The notes: a model not told the origin generated them from the sequence alone. Counted from the first letter of the stretch, positions 1 through 10,089 are shown. The stretch: DNA of 64,000 nucleotides from Verrucomicrobiota bacterium (GCA_003402705.1 QQNF01000008.1:29399-93398); one strand, 5' to 3'. Made by a program: numbers and translations.

Positions 1-3000
1 CCTGTGGACTCGCGATGGCTCGCAAGTCATCGATTGAGGGGCGCCTGCATGCCGTCCTCAGCGACAAACTCAACAGGCGCAGTGTGACCCGCGCGCTCAC
101 GGCGGCGGCGCTGATGCTAGGTGCGATCATCGCCGTTCCGCTCGCGATGCTCCGCGCGGCGGATGAGAAATGGGATTCGCCGCTGCAGACGGCGGCGGAG
201 AAGATGACTGCTGCGACGATCCGTCAGGGTGGGGCGCTGCCGGAGCGCTTCGGCGGCGTGGCTTGGGGCGAAACGCAGCCAACTGGCTTGCGGGCGGCGT
301 GGTTGCTGGAGCCGGGGGCTGCGGAGCATCGCATGGGAACGGCGTTGAAGGCGCGATTGCTGGTGCAGAATGCGGGGACCATTCCCGTGATGGCGCGAGT
401 TCCGACATGGCATCAGGGAGGGGTTTCTGCGCGGGATGAGGCGGGCGGGGAAGTCGAGGTTTCCGGGATCGATTGGACGACCATCGCGAGGCTTGTTCCG
501 GTTTGTCTTGCGCCTGGCGAGTATATTGAGATCAACGCGCCAGGTGTTGGGCTTGGTAAAGATGCGGGCCGCGGGCCATGGGCGGGGCCGCGTGTTGGTT
601 CCAATGTGCTCGCGAAGGACGGCGCTGAACTCATCCTGACGCATGGACCGATTCCGTTGGATGGCAGCGGTGTCGGCATGAGGGAAGATGCGCCGCACAT
701 TGTCGGTCCGGGTTGGTGGCAGGCGCATATCAAGGAACGGTTGAGCCGCGAACTGCCGCTGCCTTCCAGTGGTGCCAAGCGCACTCACCTCCTCGACCGG
801 GCTGTGCGCGATCTGTTCGCGACAACGCCTACGGCTGACGAGATTGCCTCCTTTGCCACGGACCAGAGCGATGGTGCGCTCGATGCTCTTGTGCAGCGCC
901 TAGCCGCAAGAGTGGATCGGGTCGAATTTTCAGGCTCGCTGCCCACTGCGCCGGTGAAGTTCCGCGTGCTTCCGGCTGATCCGGGCATTGCTGACAAAGC
1001 TCCGCGGGTCGTGCTCGGACCTGGCGAGTATCCATTGAGTGGAGGGACGGCGGCGCGCGGGGCGGTGATGCTGAAGATTGTTGGGCGGCCGGTTGGTGAT
1101 CGCCGCACGAATGATGCGCAGATCCTGTTCGAGGCCACCGAGGCGACGGGAAAGCTTCCGCCGAACCCTCACAAACTTGAGATCCCCGATGGCTGGGGTA
1201 CATGGGCCATCGTCTGCCGCCCCGGCGAAGGATTCTTCTACGTCCTGCACAAAGGCGGCGCGCGGAAGATTGACTACAGCGATCCTGCCAAAGTCACCGA
1301 CTTGCCCGCAACCGTTGTGCCCGTCGAGTTCCGTGACAAAGTGAAGCGCCAGTTGGACCTTGCTGGGGTCGCTGCCGAGTCGCTGGCCGAGGTGTTTGAA
1401 AGGGCTGCGGCTCCTGCTTCAGAGACGGGCGAGGCGAGGGCTCCGGAACAGACGCACTTGTGGAACGACAAGTATGCCGCAGTCGCCTACCAGACAGGGG
1501 AGGATGTGAACTTTGTCCTTGTCCATGAGGGCTTCATTTCGACGGGGATCGAGGAGAGCTTTTCGCCGATGAGCGGGTGGTGGCGCATCGCGGGGAACAT
1601 TCACCTCGTGGACTCGAAGCTGACGGAGGCGGCGGGCAAGAATGTGGATAAGCGCGTCATCGCGGTGAAGCACACATCTGACGAGCCGGGGACGCTGTAT
1701 ATCGACGGCAAGGCGTACGCGCTGGGTGCCGGGCGCGTCTTCGTCCTCGGTGATGCTGGCGAGCCGTTCCAGGCGGCGAGGTCGATGGCGCTGCGGACCA
1801 AGGAGGACTTGGTGAAGATTGGAGACATTGTGATAGAGGACGTGAAGCGGGCGCGGCAAGGGAAGACGCCTGAGCCGAAGCAGACGGGGTCAGTCCAGCC
1901 TGTGACGGACGGCAAGTCCTCGGCCCAGGTGCTGCGGGCGGATGGTCAGGAGCCGATTGTCATCCTAACTGGGCGGGCGCTCACGGCCTCGCCGGAATCG
2001 ACCGGCCGTGAGGGAGGTCTGACGATGGATGTGGCGACTTCGGACAAGACGATCACGGTCCGGTACGTCTGGCCGGAGGACGCGCCTGGTTTTCTGGATC
2101 TCAAGGCCGGGGGCTATCCTGTTTCGCGCTTCGATCTGAGTCGGGGGCGAGTGTTTTATGTGCATTTCGAGAAGCTGGAGTTTGCGGCCGAGATATTCCA
2201 GGTGCCTGCGGGGACCAAGGTGCCGGCGATTGATTCGCCTGCGGCGCTGACGGAGGCGGCCGCAGCTGTGACAGCGTGGTATGCGTCGTGTGACGACCGG
2301 GCGCGTTGGGAATCCAGTCGCGTGGTGGTGCCTGAAAGCGAGTATAAAGGCGGAAAGCCGCTGGATGCCGGTGCTGACAAGATTGTGTGGGGCGAAGCGA
2401 ATGACGCAGGGTTGCGGCTGGGGATTGGAGGATTGGAGCCGGGAGTAGCGTATGCGGTGGGCCAGCAACTGCCGGTGAAGCAATACATCCGCAATGATAG
2501 CGGCAGTGTGGTCGCGTTCAGTCCGACGCAGATTTTCAATGAGGGCGTGGGCGGCGAGCTTGTTCGCAAGGCCGATGGGAAAAAGTTCCCTCACCAGAAG
2601 GGCTACCCGGGGCAGGGATTTTTTGACCGTGTGAGACTCGCGGCTGGGCACTACATTGAGATAGGGTCCGGCCCGATGCGCACGATCATGGCGGAGAAGA
2701 ATGGATCCAGTCCTGGGGGGATGGACATGATGGCGCACGGGTTTACCGTGTGGCCGGGTGAGTATACGCTGCGGCTTACGCACGACATCGGGCAGTTTCT
2801 GGGACGCCCGGCGAACTCTCATTTCGGGGATCCCCGCAACGCCCCGGGGCTGGGCGAATGGACGGGTGTCCTGACGTCCGAGGCAGTGCCGCTGCGGCTG
2901 GCGGATGAGCAGGTGAAAACGGCGAAGGCGGGGGACAGCGAGGCATTTGGAAGCCAGTACATGATTGCCTTCGAGAAGGGCGTCATCAGGCTGCGGCATT

Positions 3001-6000
3001 ACAAAGGGTATCCCAACATGGCGCAGACAGGTGGCCCGTGGGAAGACGGGATCCGCGACTGGAAGATTCCTGCGGCCGATGGCGAGTACGTGGCGGCGTG
3101 GGCGGTGGGAGGGAATGGGATTTGGGTCAAGGATGCGTCAGGAATCACTCATCTGATCGTGAAGGAGAACCTGACGGAGATTGGGAAGTGGACGCTGGAG
3201 CAGGCGGCGGGAGGAAGGGGCGACATGCCTGCGGGGGTGCGTGCGGTGCTGCAGTTGCCGCCGGGACGGGTGGAGGAGAAGCCATCTGCTGAAGCACCGG
3301 CGGCGGGCGGGCCGGTTAAGCCGCGGCACGAGTCGGCGCAGTCGCTTTTCCGCAGGTGGCAGGCGGGCGCGCGGACGGATGGGATGATTCCTGCGGCGGT
3401 CGCGGAGCAACTGGCGGGGGAGGTGGAACCTGTTGATGACACGGCCCGCGCGTTGTTCAAAAGATGGAAGGTGTATTCGCGAACGAATGGGATGATTCCA
3501 GGCGGGCTCGTCGGGCGGCTCGTGGAGAGCATTAACGTTTACCTCAAGCGGCCGCCCAGAGAAGATGCCGTACCGAAGCTCGCGGCGGTCCGGGCGAAGC
3601 TGGATAAATCCAGAGACTGGACGCCGAGGGATGCGGCGGCGATGCTGGACGAAGTCTCTGCGATTGAGGACCTTCCAGTATTCTGGGCTCGGGGGTCGCT
3701 GGATTACCTTGAGGGTGGGTATCTGAGTCGCGGCAAGCCACTTCCGGATGAGCTGAGAGATGTGGGCTGGGGAAAGCCCGGGAGTAAGGGATTGCGGGCT
3801 GCGTGGCGACTGGAACCCAGGGCAGCGGTTTACGCGCCGGAGTCGGTGCTGAGGGCGCGTGTCTTGTTTCACAATACCGGCCGGGTCCCCGTCGTGTTCA
3901 CGACGAACGAGGAGCACCGACTTGATGAGCATCATGCTCATGATGCTGGAGGTAAAGCGATTGCCGTGGAGCCCTCTCGGGATGAGGGCATGGAAATCCA
4001 TAGGATGTGCAGGCTGGGGCCGGGGGAATTCTGTGAGGTGACTGCACCGAGGGTCGCCATAGGATGGCGTGACCGGCGGGATATTGACGTTTTCATCAAT
4101 ATCGGCGCGAAAGAGGGCGACGAAGTGATTCTCAGTCACAAGGTGGAAGCCGGGTGGATTCCTCCCGACGTGGACGGTGAATGGACGAATCCAGTTGTCG
4201 AAGAACTGGCGGCACGAATGAGCGAGGCGATCACCGAACGCATCGAGCTGGAGTCCCCCCTGCCGCATGCTGCTGCGGACCGCGAGTCGATCGTCCGGCG
4301 GCTGATGATTGATTTCACGGGTGAGCCACCAACGGACGAGCGGGTGAGGGCATTCGTTACTGACGATTCATCCGATGCTATGGTGAAGCTCAGAGACCAC
4401 TTGCTTGCGAATCTGGTCAGCGTCACGTGGAGCGGTCCGTTGGAGACGGGTGAGACGAGATTCCGTGTGGTTCCGACTGACCCGGCAGCTGCGAAGGCTG
4501 CACGATCGGCTAATTCCACCGGGCGCTACGTGCTTGGGGACGCGGTGGATCTGCGGATCTCACAGACGGCCTCCGCACTCGGCCGACGGAACCGAGCGAC
4601 CATAGTCTTCCGTTCGCCCGACCCGGAGCAGGTATCGGGTTGCAAACCCTATGAGATTGCGCTGCCTGACGGGACTGACACTTACGGGATGGTGTGGGTG
4701 CGGGGTGCGGGGGAATTGTGGGTGATGGAGAACGGTCTGGTGAGGCGTTATGATTTCAGGGAACCGGGAGCGGTGAAGGAAGTGAGGATTGAGTCTGGGA
4801 GTATTGGTGATATTCCGGAGCCATTGCGGGAGGCGATGAAGCAGGCGTTCGGTGAGCTTGCGGCGACCGGGCAGCAGCAGCGGCAGAGAGCATCTGGGGC
4901 AGGAGCGCGGCGAGCGGTCGATTGGGGCAAGTTCCCGGCGTATGATGAGCTTGAAGATCCGTTTGTGACCGAGAAGGCTCTGGAGCTGGCGGCGAAGGCC
5001 GAGTTGGCGAGTGATGAGGTGCGTCGCCTGATGTTCATGATTCTGCAGGCGACTGTGGAGAAGGCTGGCGAGTTGCAGCCGCTGCTGAAGGATGATCAGT
5101 TGAAGCGGAAGGATGACGAGCATCACAGCCTTGCGCTGGCGCTAGCGGCGTACGATTATTCGCTGAACGGGAATCGGGAGGCGCTGCGGTTTATGCTCGA
5201 CGAACTGGCGAACGGACCGGCGGGGGATGTGCAGGCGGCGGTGCCGTTTGGGTTCATTGATGAATGGGAGCTGACGATGGCGGCGCACGAGAAGCATTTT
5301 GCGAGGGGAGCGGACGGGGCGGCAGGGGAATCGTACGGATTGTTCTGGGAGCAGCGGAGTGTGCTCTACCCGGAGCAGTTGGCGCGGTATCAGGAGAAGG
5401 CCCTGAAGGGGGCAGGACTGGATGCGGAGTCGCGGCGTGGTGTGTGGACCGGGAGCAAGGATGGGGTCAGTGTGGCGTTGCGTTTTGGTGATGACGTGAG
5501 CTGGGTGATCAGGAATGGTGAGGGTTTCGCCACGGCGACGCTGAAGGTTTCGCCCGGGGTTCCGGCGACGCATCTGGATGTGATGGTGCTGCACGGGAAG
5601 GAAGAATGGGTGCAATGCGGGAGAGTGTCGCGCGGGGCTGGGGGCGGTTTGCAGTTGGAGATCTGGCCGCACACGAGTGCGGCACCCTTTCTGCCGAGGA
5701 TCAGCGGGTTGGAGCTGACGAAGCGGCCGTCGGAGGTGCCGGGGATGTCGCGTGAGGCGGTGCTGCTTGATAGTGATGTTGAGGGTCGACTTGCGTGGGG
5801 TGAGCCGGTGAATGGGGTGCGCGCGGCATTGGTGAGGGTTTCGCCGGGAGGTGACGCGAAGCCGGGGACGGTGATTGATTTGAACGTGGTGGTACAGAAC
5901 GTGAGTGAGCAGCCGGTGACGTTCCGCGGCGAAAGTCCGGGGGCGGGAGCGGCGCCGAAGATTGTCCTGGCGGACGGCACGGTGAAGGATGTGGGACAGA

Positions 6001-6752
6001 ATATTGTGGACATCCTGAGTGCCGTTAACGACCTCGTGCTGCCGCCGCGGCATGTTATTGTGATGACGCTGATGTCGATGGCCATCGGTGAGTTTGGGGC
6101 GGACACCCGGAGCGCAGACCCGAATCGGTCAGTGGGTTATTCGACCGGGAAGCTGGCGGATGGGGCGGTGGTGGCCGGATTGACGGCGTCGCTGTCGTTC
6201 GGGCATGGTCCGGCGAATGCGTGGAAGGGGACGCTGATGTCAGGAACGCTGAGTTTGGAGGCCGATCGGTCGGAGCAGAAGGCATCGGTGCTGGATCCAT
6301 CTACGGAGGCACAGCTGGATTGGGGCGAGGCGGTGAATGGATTGAGGGGGGCGCTCATCATTCGTTCGCCGGGTCCGGGGAAGCCGGAGGGAATCTACCT
6401 GGCGGTGCAGAATGTTTCGGATGCGCCGCTGCGTTTTGTCGACGAGGTCAGGGATGAGCGTCTGCGGGCGCTTTACCTTGGCGATGCGAAAGGTGTCAAG
6501 GCGGTGCTGTCGAATGCCGAGCCGACGATGACGGACGTGACGATTGAGCCGCGCGGGGTGGTGTATCTTAACATGATGCTGCGCGATGCGAGCGCGGAGG
6601 TCGCTGAGGTGCTGATTGAAGGCATCCGGAAGGATTCGCGGGAGCGATGGCGTGCGGGGCTTGAGCTGCGGGATGTTCCGGATGGCGCGTGGAAGGGGAA
6701 GCTGACGACGGGGGAGACGCGCGGAGCGGTGCAGGAGGGCGGCCGTCGTTGA
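1..6752 (+). CDS. 5'-partial M56 (BlaR1-like) tail fused to giant repeat protein
   Basis: The frame is open to the left edge, and the codons before the ATG at 15 continue a recognisable motif (CGLAMARKSSIEGRLHAVL, then NRRSVTRA), typical of the region preceding the last membrane segment of M56/BlaR1-type proteins. The gene therefore probably starts upstream. Counting from that ATG (2,245 residues), a membrane segment lies at about 24-48; the rest should be extracytoplasmic. Five copies of a module beginning with a W-G-E/K...G-(L/V)-R motif start near residues 80, 790, 1250, 1925 and 2100; the more complete ones carry an 'LxPGE/H-xxEI' motif. Two segments near 262-305 and 1427-1470 resemble the start of the DUF1549 family of planctomycete cytochrome-associated proteins (IDFTGEPPTDERVRAF). 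Two short repeats with RW...R.(D/N)GMIP lie near 1109 and 1146. No catalytic residues were recognised. Protease, sensor or adhesin roles are all speculative; the M56 assignment rests on the short N-terminal stretch. Confidence 0.7.
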   Translation, partial: CGLAMARKSSIEGRLHAVLSDKLNRRSVTRALTAAALMLGAIIAVPLAMLRAADEKWDSPLQTAAEKMTAATIRQGGALPERFGGVAWGETQPTGLRAAWLLEPGAAEHRMGTALKARLLVQNAGTIPVMARVPTWHQGGVSARDEAGGEVEVSGIDWTTIARLVPVCLAPGEYIEINAPGVGLGKDAGRGPWAGPRVGSNVLAKDGAELILTHGPIPLDGSGVGMREDAPHIVGPGWWQAHIKERLSRELPLPSSGAKRTHLLDRAVRDLFATTPTADEIASFATDQSDGALDALVQRLAARVDRVEFSGSLPTAPVKFRVLPADPGIADKAPRVVLGPGEYPLSGGTAARGAVMLKIVGRPVGDRRTNDAQILFEATEATGKLPPNPHKLEIPDGWGTWAIVCRPGEGFFYVLHKGGARKIDYSDPAKVTDLPATVVPVEFRDKVKRQLDLAGVAAESLAEVFERAAAPASETGEARAPEQTHLWNDKYAAVAYQTGEDVNFVLVHEGFISTGIEESFSPMSGWWRIAGNIHLVDSKLTEAAGKNVDKRVIAVKHTSDEPGTLYIDGKAYALGAGRVFVLGDAGEPFQAARSMALRTKEDLVKIGDIVIEDVKRARQGKTPEPKQTGSVQPVTDGKSSAQVLRADGQEPIVILTGRALTASPESTGREGGLTMDVATSDKTITVRYVWPEDAPGFLDLKAGGYPVSRFDLSRGRVFYVHFEKLEFAAEIFQVPAGTKVPAIDSPAALTEAAAAVTAWYASCDDRARWESSRVVVPESEYKGGKPLDAGADKIVWGEANDAGLRLGIGGLEPGVAYAVGQQLPVKQYIRNDSGSVVAFSPTQIFNEGVGGELVRKADGKKFPHQKGYPGQGFFDRVRLAAGHYIEIGSGPMRTIMAEKNGSSPGGMDMMAHGFTVWPGEYTLRLTHDIGQFLGRPANSHFGDPRNAPGLGEWTGVLTSEAVPLRLADEQVKTAKAGDSEAFGSQYMIAFEKGVIRLRHYKGYPNMAQTGGPWEDGIRDWKIPAADGEYVAAWAVGGNGIWVKDASGITHLIVKENLTEIGKWTLEQAAGGRGDMPAGVRAVLQLPPGRVEEKPSAEAPAAGGPVKPRHESAQSLFRRWQAGARTDGMIPAAVAEQLAGEVEPVDDTARALFKRWKVYSRTNGMIPGGLVGRLVESINVYLKRPPREDAVPKLAAVRAKLDKSRDWTPRDAAAMLDEVSAIEDLPVFWARGSLDYLEGGYLSRGKPLPDELRDVGWGKPGSKGLRAAWRLEPRAAVYAPESVLRARVLFHNTGRVPVVFTTNEEHRLDEHHAHDAGGKAIAVEPSRDEGMEIHRMCRLGPGEFCEVTAPRVAIGWRDRRDIDVFINIGAKEGDEVILSHKVEAGWIPPDVDGEWTNPVVEELAARMSEAITERIELESPLPHAAADRESIVRRLMIDFTGEPPTDERVRAFVTDDSSDAMVKLRDHLLANLVSVTWSGPLETGETRFRVVPTDPAAAKAARSANSTGRYVLGDAVDLRISQTASALGRRNRATIVFRSPDPEQVSGCKPYEIALPDGTDTYGMVWVRGAGELWVMENGLVRRYDFREPGAVKEVRIESGSIGDIPEPLREAMKQAFGELAATGQQQRQRASGAGARRAVDWGKFPAYDELEDPFVTEKALELAAKAELASDEVRRLMFMILQATVEKAGELQPLLKDDQLKRKDDEHHSLALALAAYDYSLNGNREALRFMLDELANGPAGDVQAAVPFGFIDEWELTMAAHEKHFARGADGAAGESYGLFWEQRSVLYPEQLARYQEKALKGAGLDAESRRGVWTGSKDGVSVALRFGDDVSWVIRNGEGFATATLKVSPGVPATHLDVMVLHGKEEWVQCGRVSRGAGGGLQLEIWPHTSAAPFLPRISGLELTKRPSEVPGMSREAVLLDSDVEGRLAWGEPVNGVRAALVRVSPGGDAKPGTVIDLNVVVQNVSEQPVTFRGESPGAGAAPKIVLADGTVKDVGQNIVDILSAVNDLVLPPRHVIVMTLMSMAIGEFGADTRSADPNRSVGYSTGKLADGAVVAGLTASLSFGHGPANAWKGTLMSGTLSLEADRSEQKASVLDPSTEAQLDWGEAVNGLRGALIIRSPGPGKPEGIYLAVQNVSDAPLRFVDEVRDERLRALYLGDAKGVKAVLSNAEPTMTDVTIEPRGVVYLNMMLRDASAEVAEVLIEGIRKDSRERWRAGLELRDVPDGAWKGKLTTGETRGAVQEGGRR

Positions 6753-6881
6753 GGAACAAGACGGTGCGGGCGCTTTTCGAAAGCAGCTTGCGGCGGAACG
6801 GTGGAGACGTGGTATTGGGGAGTGGGAGGCGGTGCTGGCGAAGGTTCCGGATGGGGTGGAGGGAAAAAGGGAGCGAGGGGA

Positions 6882-6910
6882 TTGACAGGCATCGGGGAAA
6901 TCCCTAAACT
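6882..6910 (+). promoter_or_regulatory. sigma70-type promoter of the 6.9-11.6 kb operon
   Basis: A perfect TTGACA (6882-6887), 17-base spacer and TAAACT (6905-6910) end 18 bases before the ATG at 6929. The transcript leader would be about a dozen bases, and no Shine-Dalgarno sequence is visible. Confidence 0.7.
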
Positions 6911-6928
6911 CAGGGCCGATTTTGCATC

Positions 6929-8203
6929 ATGAGACCTGAGTCCAGCACAACAGCCACGAGCGGCAGCCGCGTGTTGCGGAACGTGTGGGTATGCCTTGGA
7001 TTGCTGGCGGTGGGTCAGGTGGCTGCGCTGGCGGTGTCGTACCGGATGCCGGTTGCGGTGGTGGGCGGAGGGGAGCCGGTTGCGGCGGTTGATGAGGTGA
7101 AGGATGTGGAGGTTCCAGCGATTCCTGTGGCGGAGCCGGTGTTGGCGGTGGCGGTGCCGGTGAAGGATGATCCGTTTGCGGATCCGAGGCCGCAGGTGGT
7201 GGTGGATCCGGATGCGCCGGAGCCCGAGGATCCGGGGATGGCGCTGCTGATGGAGGCGAAGGAGAAGGAGATGCTAGAGGAGGGCGGGGTGTCGCTGCCC
7301 GGGGTTTCGACGGGACCGCGGGCACCGGCGGCGAAGGTGCAGGCACCACTGGATGTGGCGATCACGGACGAGGTGGTCCTGGCGCATCTGGATGAGGGTT
7401 TGAATTTGCGGACATCGGGGGACACGAATGGAGCGCTGGCGCATCTGCGGGCGGCGGCGGTGGTGCTGCCGGATCATCCGAAGGTGCTCTATCATCTGGC
7501 GCTGACGCTGGACACGATGGGATTGGTGCGGAAGGCGCAGCCGGTCTGGGAGAGCCTGCGGGCGCTTGGAGACGGGGCGGGCGATTTCTTTGTGCTGGCG
7601 CGCGACCGCCTGCGTGACGGCGTTGAGGCGTCGGCGGAGCCGGAGGAAGACAGGGAGGGGAAATTTACGATAGGATCGCTGGATGAAGAACGCGTGGTGG
7701 ACTCGGGCGGCGAGCGGGTGCGGTTCACGACGGTGATTCGCAAGAAGTCGGATCAGCCGGTGGACATGGAGAAGATGACGCTGGCGATTCACTTCTTTGA
7801 TTCGGTGAACGGGCGGAGCATTGCGCGTTCGCATGCGATGGAGCCGGTGTTGAGTTGTGAGAGTGAGCCGGCGGACTGGGCAGCTGGCGGGGAGACGTTT
7901 GTGTTTGATTACTGGCAGCCGGCGATGTCGCCGGACGAGCTGCAGCGGCTAGGGAGGTGCCGGTATTACGGGTGTGCGCTGGAAGTGATTTACGAGGACA
8001 AGCTGCAGGATGCGACGGCGACGACCGGGGAGTTGCTGCAGATGGCGAGGGAGCTTCCGCTGCCGGACCGGACTGCGCCGGATGCGCTGCTGGACAGCGG
8101 GCCGCAGCCATCGCCGCTGGTGCCGACGATCCCGGGCAGCCCGGAGAACCTGCTGTTCCCGCCGGCTGCGGCACCGCGGGCTGCGCCGACAGCACCCCGC
8201 TGA
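6929..8203 (+). CDS. membrane-anchored TPR-like protein
   Basis: 424 residues. An N-terminal membrane segment (about 12-38) is followed by a V/P/A-rich linker. Residues about 150-220 contain TPR-like helices (LNLRTSGDTNGALAHLRAA, then HPKVLYHLALTLDTMG). The C-terminal half is unrecognised and may be a beta-rich domain; the tail is Pro/Ala-rich. It is the first gene of a tight operon: the next ATG lies four bases after its stop. TPR segments suggest a scaffold or binding role outside the cytoplasmic membrane, but no substrate can be named. The ATG is set by the strong promoter just upstream. Confidence 0.65.
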   Translation: MRPESSTTATSGSRVLRNVWVCLGLLAVGQVAALAVSYRMPVAVVGGGEPVAAVDEVKDVEVPAIPVAEPVLAVAVPVKDDPFADPRPQVVVDPDAPEPEDPGMALLMEAKEKEMLEEGGVSLPGVSTGPRAPAAKVQAPLDVAITDEVVLAHLDEGLNLRTSGDTNGALAHLRAAAVVLPDHPKVLYHLALTLDTMGLVRKAQPVWESLRALGDGAGDFFVLARDRLRDGVEASAEPEEDREGKFTIGSLDEERVVDSGGERVRFTTVIRKKSDQPVDMEKMTLAIHFFDSVNGRSIARSHAMEPVLSCESEPADWAAGGETFVFDYWQPAMSPDELQRLGRCRYYGCALEVIYEDKLQDATATTGELLQMARELPLPDRTAPDALLDSGPQPSPLVPTIPGSPENLLFPPAAAPRAAPTAPR

Positions 8204-8207
8204 AGTC

Positions 8208-10073
8208 ATGATCGTGCTGATTGCCACGGACGATGCGGCAAGCCGTGAGGCGCTCGTGGGGGAGCTCGCGGCGGCGCCTGACTATCGAGTGCTGACGGCT
8301 AGCGAGCCTGCGGAGCTGCAGAGCCTTGCGGCGGGATTGAGCGGGCTGGATGTGTTTTTGTTTTCGGGGCGGTTTGCGACGGTGGAGGGCAAGGCGATGC
8401 GGGAGCAGTTGCGGCGGGAGTTTCCGGGATTGGAGGCGGTGCAGATGGATGGTGCGGCACCGTCGAAGGTGGCGGCGTGGCTGGGTGAGTTGGCTGCGGC
8501 GCGGGCGGCGACGGTGCCGGTGGGCGTCCCGGTGGTGCTAGGGGATTATGAACTGCGGGAGAAGCGGCGGAGCCTGCCGAAGACGGATACGTTTCGAGCG
8601 GTGCAGCGGTCGGTGAACCGTGAAGTGGTGCTGGAGCGGCTGAAGCCGGAGATTGCGGCGGATGCGGATGCGGTGCGGGATTTCCGGGCGCTGGTGCGGG
8701 CGCGTGCGGCGGTGGATTGTCCGGTGATTGCGGCGGTGTACGAGGTGCAGGAGAGGGATGGGGCGGTTTTTTACACGCGGGAACTGGTGAGCGGGCGGAG
8801 CCTTGAGGAGATCCGGGCGGCGGGGCAGCGGATTCCGGCGGTGAATGCGCTGCAGGTGCTGCATGGGGCGGCGGATGCGCTAGGGTGGCTGGGGTCGCGG
8901 CGGATTCCGCGGGAATCGTTCGGCCCGGCGCATGTGTTTCATGGTGAGGATGGGACGGTGCGGGTGGCGAATCTGGCGGCGTCCGGGCCGGTGGCGGCGG
9001 TGAATGAAGCGGGGGAGATTCGGGCGTTGGCGACGGCATTGATGGCGACGGCGGATTTCCGGTCGGCGGGAGCGCGGGAGCTGTCGCATCTGCTGGCGCT
9101 GATGAAGGCGGCGGGGGCGCAGGGGTTGGGGACGTGGCGTGCGGTGGCGGCGGAATCGGGGGCGGCGCTGCGGCGGATTGCGGACGGGGGCCGGGGCGGG
9201 GAATCGCCGGGGAGGAAGCGGGTGTGGCCTGCGGCGGTGGTGCTGCTGGCGCTGGTGGGTGGGACGGTGGCGGCGGTGATGCATTTTCAGAAGCGGAAGC
9301 AGCAGCAGCAGTTTGCGTCGCGGGATGTGTCCGGGATGGTGAAAGTTCCGGCTGGGGAATTTCTGTTCGGGGATGGGCGGCGGCTGAGTCTTGCGGAGTT
9401 CTGGATTGACCGGCATGAGGTGACGATCGGGACGTATGGGGCGTTTCTGGAGGCGGTGGCGGCTGGTGATCCGAAGCGGTTTGATCATAAGGACCAACCG
9501 GCGGCGAAGGGTGGGCATGAGCCGAAGGATTGGCAGGGGATACTGGAGGCGGCGCGAGCGGGGCAGCCGTGGCACGGGGCGGTGCTGACCCTGCAGTCGC
9601 CGGTATTTCATGTGGATTGGTGGGATGCGTGGGCCTGTGCGCGGTGGCTGGGGAGGAGACTGCCGACCGAGCAGGAATGGGAGCGTGCGGCGCGGGGGAT
9701 GGATGGGCGGCTTTATCCGTGGGGTGAGAAACCGGATCCGGCATTGGCGAACACGGGTGTGGATTATCCTGGCACGAGTGGAGCGATGCCTGGAGGAAGC
9801 GATGGGCATGCGTTGTGGTGCGATGTGGATGCGGTGGAAGGTGACTTGAGCCCGGATGGGGTGCATGGGATGGCGGGGAATGTGGCGGAGTGGACGGATT
9901 CGTGGGCCCCGCACCCGGAACTTCCCGACGAGACCGTGCCGGTGTTCCGTGGCGGTGATTTTCGGCAGCCGAAGGCGGTGCCGATGAACACGCCGTGGCT
10001 GGCGGACGATGCATCATACGCCCAGGCATTTCTCGGTTTCCGAACGGCGACATCTGTCCCACCATCACCTTGA
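8208..10073 (+). CDS. degenerate receiver - pseudokinase - TM - FGE-sulfatase-like fusion
   Basis: 621 residues from the ATG four bases after the previous stop; a longer in-frame extension would run back into that gene. Residues 1-100 look like a response-regulator receiver (ATDDAASREAL) but the usual phospho-acceptor Asp position reads VFLFSG. Residues about 108-330 follow a Hanks-type Ser/Thr kinase: the glycine loop is not conserved, the Lys motif reads VVLERLKPE, the HRD-loop position reads RRIPRESFGPAHVF and the DFG position VANLA, so catalysis is unlikely. A membrane segment lies at 339-360. Residues about 375-620 are a formylglycine-generating-enzyme (SUMF1/FGE-sulfatase) fold (LPTEQEWERAARG, YPWGE, GMAGNVAEWT, FRGGDF), lacking the C-terminal cysteine pair of true FGE. 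The topology is that of a receptor-like protein: cytoplasmic pseudokinase, external FGE-like binding domain. Confidence 0.75.
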   Translation: MIVLIATDDAASREALVGELAAAPDYRVLTASEPAELQSLAAGLSGLDVFLFSGRFATVEGKAMREQLRREFPGLEAVQMDGAAPSKVAAWLGELAAARAATVPVGVPVVLGDYELREKRRSLPKTDTFRAVQRSVNREVVLERLKPEIAADADAVRDFRALVRARAAVDCPVIAAVYEVQERDGAVFYTRELVSGRSLEEIRAAGQRIPAVNALQVLHGAADALGWLGSRRIPRESFGPAHVFHGEDGTVRVANLAASGPVAAVNEAGEIRALATALMATADFRSAGARELSHLLALMKAAGAQGLGTWRAVAAESGAALRRIADGGRGGESPGRKRVWPAAVVLLALVGGTVAAVMHFQKRKQQQQFASRDVSGMVKVPAGEFLFGDGRRLSLAEFWIDRHEVTIGTYGAFLEAVAAGDPKRFDHKDQPAAKGGHEPKDWQGILEAARAGQPWHGAVLTLQSPVFHVDWWDAWACARWLGRRLPTEQEWERAARGMDGRLYPWGEKPDPALANTGVDYPGTSGAMPGGSDGHALWCDVDAVEGDLSPDGVHGMAGNVAEWTDSWAPHPELPDETVPVFRGGDFRQPKAVPMNTPWLADDASYAQAFLGFRTATSVPPSP

Positions 10074-10089
10074 CCGTCCCTTTTGACCC

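Noticed and set aside
8299..10068. 589-residue minus-strand frame opposite the pseudokinase/FGE fusion
   Set aside because: Pro/Ser/Ala-rich antisense artefact.
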